Of a stretch of DNA of 5,015 nt, positions 1 through 5,015 are shown one piece after another. Source of the stretch: Clostridia bacterium (GTDB lineage: Bacteria > Bacillota > Clostridia > Oscillospirales > CAG-272); NCBI GenBank assembly GCA_900770145.1, contig CAAGJL010000182.1:1-5015 (forward strand), given 5' to 3'. The notes below the pieces were generated by a model. That model made no database searches. It was given only the letters and a program-made list of their open reading frames with translations, and was not told where the DNA came from. Both the position numbers and the translations under genes were made by a program. Positions within the stretch are counted from its first letter, which is position 1; each line of letters starts with the position of its first letter.

Positions 1-641
1 CCTTTGCAAAGGTATCTCTGAAAGCGGGAGAAGAAAAAGCCGTCAGCCTTTCGTTTGCTTTGTCGGAGCTTTCTTTTTGGAACGTCAAAGAGAACGCATG
101 GACGCTTGAAAACGGAGAATATACGATTGAAGCCGGCGCATCGAGCGAAGATATCCGCCTGACCGCCTCGCTGACGGTGACGGAGGGCGTGACGGCAATA
201 TCTCCTTATCCGGACGGTATCAGCGAAAAAATGAGGGGTGCCGCGCGCATCGGGAACACCGAATTTTCCGCATTGCTCGATACACCGCTTCCGGAAGATG
301 AACCCGTGCTTCCCCTGACCATGGAAAGCCGCTTCTGCGATTTTCAGAAAACGTTTATGGGCAGAATTCTGTACAATGCCGTGTGCGGGGTCGCAAAGAG
401 ACAACTGAAAAAAGCGAAAAAACTGCCCGCGGGACCGGAGCGCGACAACCGGATCAAAGGTGCAATTTTCCTGCAACGGATTTTTGATACCAACTGTGTG
501 CGCACCCTATCCCTTTCGGCAGGGAAGTCCATGCCGTGGAATATCGCGGAAGGCTTTGTCCTGCTCGGAAACGGGCATATCATCCGCGGAATTGCCGCAA
601 TGTGTAAATCCTACAAAATCAAAGGAGCGGACAAAAAATGA
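1..641 (+). CDS. Glycoside hydrolase family 3 protein (beta-glucosidase-like), C-terminal part only
   Basis: This is the 3' end of a gene whose start and catalytic domains lie upstream of the window. The frame is open from base 3 and ends at the TGA at 639-641, giving 212 visible residues. The first 57 or so (FAKVSLKAGE, then LSFWN, then the G-x-SS-x-DIRL pattern at about 138-161) match the fibronectin III-like domain that closes many GH3 enzymes. GH3 enzymes release terminal beta-linked glucose, xylose or related sugars from oligosaccharides and glycosides. After this domain comes an extension of about 150 residues, with a basic stretch (about 393-425) and a hydrophobic or amphipathic C-terminal part. 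The nucleophile and acid/base regions are outside the window, so activity and substrate cannot be judged. The TTG at 60 is not a credible start because it lies within the conserved domain. The gene overlaps the transporter by 4 bases, suggesting translational coupling. GH3 assignment is fairly sure; specificity is inference. Confidence 0.86.
   Translation, partial: FAKVSLKAGEEKAVSLSFALSELSFWNVKENAWTLENGEYTIEAGASSEDIRLTASLTVTEGVTAISPYPDGISEKMRGAARIGNTEFSALLDTPLPEDEPVLPLTMESRFCDFQKTFMGRILYNAVCGVAKRQLKKAKKLPAGPERDNRIKGAIFLQRIFDTNCVRTLSLSAGKSMPWNIAEGFVLLGNGHIIRGIAAMCKSYKIKGADKK
177..638 (+). other. C-terminal extension of the GH3 protein beyond the fibronectin III-like domain
   Basis: About 154 residues follow the point where a GH3 fibronectin III-like domain normally ends. 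The first part (about 177-300) is a linker-like stretch. A compact block then begins near PLTMESRFCDFQ (about 318-353). It contains a Lys/Arg-rich helix (VAKRQLKKAKK), then IKGAIFLQRIF, then a motif-like segment with SAGKSMPWN and AEGFVLLGNGHIIRGI. It reads as mixed amphipathic helices. I believe similar tails occur in other Clostridia GH3 proteins, but that is from memory and the function is unknown to me. It could help oligomerisation or association with the membrane or another protein. The region has no stop or frameshift and is clearly part of the same reading frame. Confidence 0.6.
621..627 (+). promoter_or_regulatory. Ribosome binding site of the transporter gene
   Basis: AAAGGAG lies 10 bases before the ATG at 638, within the last codons of the GH3 gene. 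It supports 638 over the in-frame ATG at 650, which would sit 22 bases away. Together with the ATGA overlap, it suggests that ribosomes finishing the GH3 gene restart on the transporter. Confidence 0.8.
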
Positions 642-2500
642 AAAACGAAATGCTATCTGCAAAGCTGTTTGACAGCCGGATCCATTCGCAAACTGTCACG
701 GGTAAAGAAAAATGGCTCGGCTATCTGCTGGGTCCCTGCGGTGCGCTTCTGCTCAATGCCGTGCTTGCAACCTATCTGAACGTCTATTATACCGATGTTC
801 TGAAGCTGACTACCGTCTGGGGCGGCGCTTTCCTTGTTGTCTTTCCGCTGATGTCGAAAATCATCGATGCGGTTACCAACGTGCTGATGGGCTATATCAT
901 CGACCGCACCAAGACCAAGCAAGGCAAGGCGCGCCCGTGGCTTCTGCTGTCGGCTCCGCTCGTTGCGCTGACGGGGATTCTGCTTTTCACCGTTCCGAAC
1001 GCGGGTGAAACGGTTCAGGTCATCTGGGTCATGCTGTCCTACAACCTGTTTTATTCTCTGGCATACACGATTTACAATATGTCGCACAACCTGATGTGTC
1101 CGCTCTCCACGCGCAACACGATTCAGCGCAGCGGACTTTCTGTATTCAATCAGATTTCCACCATTATGATGAGCGGCATCATCGTGGCACTGATTTTCCC
1201 GATGGTCGTTATGCCGATGCTCGGCGTGGATCAGACCAGATGGATCCTCGTCATGAGCGTGCTGTCCATCCTTGCCCTGCCGCTGACGCTCTTTGAATAC
1301 TACTTCACCAAGGAGCGCGTAACGGAGGAACAGGGCGATCAGGAGGAACGGAAGCTGCCTTTTCTGACGCAACTGAAAATCGTGTTGACCGATAAATATA
1401 TGGTTCTGATGTTTGTCTATTTCTTCATCTATACCCTCGGTACATCGCTGAAAAACATCGGTCTTGTCTATTATTGCAACTATGTCCTCGGCACTTATAA
1501 CGACGGCGTCACGCAAACGATGATTTCTGTCATCGGCGGCATTCCCATGGGCATCGGCATTTTCGCCGTGTGGCCGCTGGCAAAGAAATTCGGCAAGCGG
1601 AATGTGACCCTTGCGGGATTCCTTCTCTATGCGCTCGGCAGTGCCATATGCTGGGCTGTACCGACGAATATGGCGATTGTTCTTGCCGGACAGTTTATTA
1701 AAAATATCGGCGGATTACCCTGCGCTTACGTCTTTATGGCGCTCTTTGCAGACGGACTTGACCATCTGGAATGGAAGAGCGGCGTGCGCTCGGACGGCGT
1801 GGCAATGTCAATTTACAATATTCTTGCCGTGGCAACCGTCGGTGTTGCAACCAGTCTTTTCAATGCGTTGATATCCAAAGCCGGATACGTTGCCCCGAAG
1901 CTGGTGGACGGGGTGACCGTTGCCGCGCAGCAGTCGCAGGCGGTCAAAAATATGATTACCTTCTCGTTTGTCGGACTGGAAACAATCACCGGCATCATCC
2001 TTGCCGTTTTGCTGATTTTCCTGACTGTTGAAAAAACACTTTCCCGCAAGCAGGCAAAGATAAGAGAATATCAGAAGGCGGAAGCGGCGGCACGCGGCGA
2101 AGAATGGGTCGCGCCCGAAGTACGCGCGGCTGAGGAAGAGGCAAAGTATCTGCACGAAAACGAGATTGCTTTTGAAGCGGCTCTGAAGGAAAAATGCGCA
2201 GCGAAAGGGCTGGATTTTGAAAAAGAGCTTGCCGACTATAGGAAAGCCGTTGCCGGAAGGGAAGCAAAAGCGGCGGAAAAGAAGCATCTTGCCGAAGAAA
2301 AAGAGAAGTCAAAAGCCGAGAAAGCCAAGGCTCGCAAAGAGGAAAAACTCGCTGCGCTCTCTCCGGAAAATCGGCTGAAAAAAGAGCAGAAGGAAGCAAG
2401 GCGCGCCGAAGCGGAGGAAGCCGCATGGCAGCGTGAGCTTGTCGCGGGTGAAGCGTACCGCGCAAAAATTCAAGCCGAGCTTGCGGCAAAAGGAGAGTGA
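638..2500 (+). CDS. GPH-family (MelB-like) glycoside transporter with long charged C-terminal tail
   Basis: This complete gene encodes a 620-residue membrane protein of the glycoside-pentoside-hexuronide family within the major facilitator superfamily. Members import di- and oligosaccharides or glycosides, usually with Na+ or H+. Twelve hydrophobic segments can be placed, roughly at residues 27-49, 60-86, 99-120, 127-148, 170-194, 202-222, 255-279, 294-315, 323-341, 344-371, 388-412 and 441-463. The family signature is clear: YYTDVLKL (50-57), KIIDAVTNVLMG (74-85) and DRTKTKQGKARPW (89-101) in the loop between helices 2 and 3. MelB has the Asp pair D55/D59 here; this protein has D77 and N81. 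N147 lies where MelB has the sugar-binding D124. Typical members have about 450-500 residues; the excess is a hydrophilic tail from about 467. The start at 638 has a good ribosome binding site. The gene sits between two glycosidases, so the cargo is probably a glycoside that both act on. Family assignment is firm; substrate and ion coupling are inferred. Confidence 0.93.
   Translation: MKNEMLSAKLFDSRIHSQTVTGKEKWLGYLLGPCGALLLNAVLATYLNVYYTDVLKLTTVWGGAFLVVFPLMSKIIDAVTNVLMGYIIDRTKTKQGKARPWLLLSAPLVALTGILLFTVPNAGETVQVIWVMLSYNLFYSLAYTIYNMSHNLMCPLSTRNTIQRSGLSVFNQISTIMMSGIIVALIFPMVVMPMLGVDQTRWILVMSVLSILALPLTLFEYYFTKERVTEEQGDQEERKLPFLTQLKIVLTDKYMVLMFVYFFIYTLGTSLKNIGLVYYCNYVLGTYNDGVTQTMISVIGGIPMGIGIFAVWPLAKKFGKRNVTLAGFLLYALGSAICWAVPTNMAIVLAGQFIKNIGGLPCAYVFMALFADGLDHLEWKSGVRSDGVAMSIYNILAVATVGVATSLFNALISKAGYVAPKLVDGVTVAAQQSQAVKNMITFSFVGLETITGIILAVLLIFLTVEKTLSRKQAKIREYQKAEAAARGEEWVAPEVRAAEEEAKYLHENEIAFEAALKEKCAAKGLDFEKELADYRKAVAGREAKAAEKKHLAEEKEKSKAEKAKARKEEKLAALSPENRLKKEQKEARRAEAEEAAWQRELVAGEAYRAKIQAELAAKGE
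2036..2497 (+). other. Ala/Glu/Lys-rich, probably coiled-coil cytoplasmic tail of the transporter
   Basis: Residues 467-620 follow the twelfth membrane helix. By my count Ala, Glu and Lys make up about 60% of these 154 residues, and there is no hydrophobic stretch long enough to span a membrane. The most charged part is about residues 540-605 (for example AEKKHLAEEKEKSKAEKAK), which suggests long helices or a coiled coil. In MelB-type topology this end faces the cytoplasm. Some GPH members, such as streptococcal LacS, carry a regulatory PTS IIA domain at this position. This tail is unlike IIA, which is a compact beta-rich domain with a phosphorylated His. Its role is unknown; regulation, oligomerisation or partner binding are possibilities. 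Confidence 0.75.
2491..2495 (+). promoter_or_regulatory. Ribosome binding site of the alpha-L-rhamnosidase gene
   Basis: AGGAG, within an AAAAGGAGAG run, lies 8 bases before the ATG at 2504. It overlaps the last two sense codons (Gly-Glu) of the transporter. This fixes the GH78 start and indicates translation from the same transcript. Confidence 0.82.
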
Positions 2501-2503
2501 GTA

Positions 2504-5015
2504 ATGAAAGCGATAAATCTGAAAACCGAATATCTGATAAATCCGATCGGCATTGACATCAGGCATCCCCGCCTTTTCTGGAACTGCGAGGGCGGCACAA
2601 AGCAGACCGCATACCGTATTGTTGCAAAAACCGACGAACAGATTGTCTGGGACAGCGGAAAGATTACCTCGGAAAGTATGCACGCGGATTACCCGAATGA
2701 CCTTGCGAGCCGCCAGCGTGTGGAATGGAGTGTAACACTTTGGGATGAAAACGACCGCGAGGGCGAATCTTCCGAAACAGCGTTTTTTGAAACGGGGCTC
2801 CTTTCAGCCGGCGATTTTGCCGCAAAATGGATTAGCGGCAACTACCGCGTAAACCCGAAAAAGCGTTATCCGGTCGACTGTTTCAAAAAAGAGTTTGCCG
2901 CACGCAACGTTGCAAAAGCAAGGCTGTATATCACCGCCTGCGGACTGTATGAGGCGTTGGTCAACGGCAAACGCGTCGGCGATTTCGTACTTGCTCCGGG
3001 GCATACCGATTACACAAAGCGGATTCAGTTGCAGACTTATGACGTTACCGAACTGCTTGAAAACGGTGAAAACGTAATTACGGTTGAGCTTGCCGACGGA
3101 TGGTACCGCGGTTCGTGCGGTGCATGGGGACTTCGCAACCAATACGGAACGCAGACGAAATTATATGCCCAGCTTGAAATCACTGATAAGTCAGGAAATA
3201 AAACTGTCATCGGCACGGATCAAACGTGGGCGTGGTCGAACGATGGGAAGATCCGCTTTGTGGACAACAAGGACGGCGAGATAGTAGAAGCGTGGCGCGG
3301 GCCTTCCTACAGCGGCTTTGCCAAGGAAACCAAATGCGATGTTACGCCCGTTTCTTCAAATAATGTTCCTGTTACCGAACACGAAAAATTTTCCGTTCAA
3401 AAGGTGATTACCACGCCGGGCGGCGCAAAAGTCCTCGACTTCGGGCAGAACATCGCGGGATATATTTCGTTTGCCGTAATGGCGAAGAAGGGGCAGAAAA
3501 TCAAACTCCGCTTCGGTGAAATGTTTGACGAAAGCGGCGAATTTACACAGAAGAATTTTCAGTGCGCCAACAAAAAACGCACGAGAGTGACGCCGTTGCA
3601 ACAAATCGAGTATTACTGTAAGGACAGCTTGAACGAATATAAGACGAAATTTGCGATTTTCGGGTTTCAGTACGTTTTGATTGAATCCGATGTCGAGTGG
3701 AAAAAGGAAGATTTTACGGCTGTCTCGGTCTGCTCCGATATGGAGGAAACGCTTTCATTCGACAGTAGCAACGAGCTTTTGAACAGACTTGTGGAAGCAA
3801 CGCGCTGGTCGGCGAAAAACAACCACGCCGACGTTCCAACAGATTGCCCGACGCGAGAACGTCACGGCTGGACGGGCGACGCGCAGATCTTCTGCAATAC
3901 GGCATCGTATCTGTTCAATTATGCACCGTTTGCGCGGAAGTATGTTTCCGATATGATTGACGGGCAACGCAAAAACGGGAAATTCCGTCAGATTACCCCC
4001 AAGGGCGGAGTCGACTTTTATATGGACTTTATGGACGGCTCGGCGGGCTGGTCGGACGCGGGCGTTCTGATTCCGTATCGCATTTACAAGCGTTACGGAG
4101 ATCAAAAGATTCTTGAAAACAGCTATGACGCCATGAAAAAGTATGCCGATTTCAAGATCAAAACGCTCGGCAAATGGTATCCGACGGCAGTCCGAACGGG
4201 AATCGACCGCAAATACAAAAAGTATATTTCCAATTACGGTCAGTCCTACGGCGAATGGGCGGAGCCGACCGAAGTGCATATTACGGATTTCAAGGATTTT
4301 GCGTGCCCGCATCCCGAAGAAACGACTGCGTATCTCGTTTATATGCTGCAAACAATGGCAGAAATCGCCGGCGTGTTGGGCAAGCAGGACGATCAAAAAC
4401 GCTTTTCGGAATATGCCGAAAAGGCGAAAACCGGTTACGGCAAACTCATAGAATGTCCGAAGTTTTCCCTCGATACGGACAGACAGGCAAAACTCGTCCG
4501 TCCGCTGTATATGGGGCTTTTGGACGAAAAACAAAGAGAATTTGCAGAAAAACGTCTGATTACCGCACTCGAACGCTACAGTTGGCGGCTCGGCACTGGA
4601 TTTTTGTCCACGCCATTTATCCTTTATGTTCTGGAAGATATCGACGTGGAATATGCGTATAAGCTTCTCGAAAACGAACAGATGCCAGGCTGGCTGTTTA
4701 TGCCGAAAATGCACGCCAATACGATTTGGGAAAGCTGGGAAGGAACGCAGGCGCAAGGCGGCATCGCTTCGCTCGACCATTATTCAAAAGGTGCTGTTCT
4801 GGAATGGGTATTTTCCGAAATGTGCGGCATTCAAGTGTCAGACGAAAACGAGTTTACAGTCGCCCCGAAAGCAGGCGGAAAATTTACTTTTGCCGAGTGC
4901 GAATATATAAGCGTATACGGAAAAGTCAAATGCGGCTGGAAACGCGAAAACGGAAAGACCGTTTATTTCGTTTCCATTCCGTCGAATACGACGGCGAAAA
5001 TTATATTGCCCGACG
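2504..5015 (+). CDS. Glycoside hydrolase family 78 alpha-L-rhamnosidase, 3' end cut by window edge
   Basis: Starting at ATG 2504, the frame stays open to the window end and gives 837 residues with no stop. GH78 enzymes remove terminal alpha-L-rhamnose by an inverting mechanism. The domain order fits the family: an N-terminal beta-sandwich (about 5-97, from EYLINPIGID), the Bac_rhamnosid_N lectin-like domain (about 137-265, with ITACGLYEALVNGKRVGD and ADGWYRG), a concanavalin-like domain (about 300-405, with LDFGQNIAGY and FAIFGFQYV), the (alpha/alpha)6 catalytic domain (about 410-770) and the start of the C-terminal beta domain (about 772 onward). Catalytic motifs are intact: DCPTRERHGWTGD (447-459) supplies D447, the likely general acid E452 and D459, with the same spacing as D567, E572 and D579 of Bacillus RhaB. 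E743 in TIWESWEG matches the general base E841. SLDHY (756-760) is the usual SLNHY-type motif. No signal peptide is seen, so the enzyme is probably cytoplasmic and acts on imported rhamnosides. Family members are usually about 850-1000 residues, so only the tail is missing. Confidence 0.95.
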   Translation, partial: MKAINLKTEYLINPIGIDIRHPRLFWNCEGGTKQTAYRIVAKTDEQIVWDSGKITSESMHADYPNDLASRQRVEWSVTLWDENDREGESSETAFFETGLLSAGDFAAKWISGNYRVNPKKRYPVDCFKKEFAARNVAKARLYITACGLYEALVNGKRVGDFVLAPGHTDYTKRIQLQTYDVTELLENGENVITVELADGWYRGSCGAWGLRNQYGTQTKLYAQLEITDKSGNKTVIGTDQTWAWSNDGKIRFVDNKDGEIVEAWRGPSYSGFAKETKCDVTPVSSNNVPVTEHEKFSVQKVITTPGGAKVLDFGQNIAGYISFAVMAKKGQKIKLRFGEMFDESGEFTQKNFQCANKKRTRVTPLQQIEYYCKDSLNEYKTKFAIFGFQYVLIESDVEWKKEDFTAVSVCSDMEETLSFDSSNELLNRLVEATRWSAKNNHADVPTDCPTRERHGWTGDAQIFCNTASYLFNYAPFARKYVSDMIDGQRKNGKFRQITPKGGVDFYMDFMDGSAGWSDAGVLIPYRIYKRYGDQKILENSYDAMKKYADFKIKTLGKWYPTAVRTGIDRKYKKYISNYGQSYGEWAEPTEVHITDFKDFACPHPEETTAYLVYMLQTMAEIAGVLGKQDDQKRFSEYAEKAKTGYGKLIECPKFSLDTDRQAKLVRPLYMGLLDEKQREFAEKRLITALERYSWRLGTGFLSTPFILYVLEDIDVEYAYKLLENEQMPGWLFMPKMHANTIWESWEGTQAQGGIASLDHYSKGAVLEWVFSEMCGIQVSDENEFTVAPKAGGKFTFAECEYISVYGKVKCGWKRENGKTVYFVSIPSNTTAKIILPD

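Noticed and set aside
60..641. A separate 193-residue gene starting at TTG 60.
   Set aside because: The same frame is open back to the window edge, and the residues before position 60 complete the GH3 fibronectin III-like domain, so this is the end of a longer gene.
653..1516. A 287-codon open frame on the minus strand opposite the transporter.
   Set aside because: Its translation is a charged, His/Arg/Gln-rich string without domain features, and it lies fully opposite the membrane-helix region of a clear GPH transporter gene.
2036..2500. The charged region after the transporter as a separate gene, or as the product of a frameshift.
   Set aside because: The frame is continuous with helix 12 and the region ends at a stop directly before the GH78 ribosome binding site. 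I saw no convincing separate start signal.
2496..2510. A promoter or terminator between the transporter and the GH78 gene.
   Set aside because: Only three non-coding bases separate the genes, and I saw no hairpin followed by a T-run there or at the 638 junction.
3755..4780. A 341-codon open frame on the minus strand opposite the GH78 catalytic domain.
   Set aside because: The plus-strand frame has intact GH78 motifs throughout. The minus-strand translation shows no recognisable domain and no clear ribosome binding site was noted, so it is best explained as a codon-bias shadow.
1..5015. Mobile elements, CRISPR arrays, tRNA or rRNA genes, or phage genes.
   Set aside because: Nearly every base is covered by three well-supported coding regions. 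No direct-repeat array, transposase motif or structured RNA was seen.

Overview
The window shows three consecutive plus-strand genes from what looks like a glycoside-utilisation operon: the 3' end of a family 3 glycoside hydrolase (GH3), a complete GPH-type (MelB-like) sugar transporter, and most of a family 78 alpha-L-rhamnosidase (GH78). Base composition is balanced to slightly GC-rich. The ribosome binding sites are strong (AAAGGAG type), and all three proteins have features common in anaerobic Bacillota. The likeliest source is an uncultured gut or rumen member of the Clostridia. That assignment rests on protein style and not on a marker gene; genus and species cannot be read from the window.

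Layout. Bases 1-641 encode the last 212 residues of the GH3 enzyme: the end of its fibronectin III-like domain, then a C-terminal extension of roughly 150 residues. The transporter (638-2500) starts inside the GH3 stop codon (ATGA overlap). It has 12 predicted membrane helices and an unusual tail of about 155 residues, rich in Ala, Glu and Lys. Three bases after its stop the GH78 gene begins (2504) and runs off the window edge, with 837 residues visible. No gap between genes exceeds 3 bases, so there is no room for an internal promoter or terminator outside coding sequence, and none was seen.

How the genes may work together (inference). The transporter would bring in a small rhamnose-containing glycoside. 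The GH78 enzyme has no signal peptide and would remove terminal alpha-L-rhamnose in the cytoplasm; the GH3 enzyme would cut a beta-linked sugar, probably glucose, from the rest. Rutinosides, neohesperidosides, other plant rhamnoglucosides or plant cell-wall fragments are plausible substrates, but nothing in the window fixes the substrate. No regulator and no rhamnose catabolism genes are visible.

The window is mostly ordinary carbohydrate metabolism. The points that deserve a second look are the long charged tail on the transporter, an Asn where MelB has a cation-coupling Asp, and the C-terminal extension of the GH3 enzyme. No previously undescribed multi-gene system is evident.
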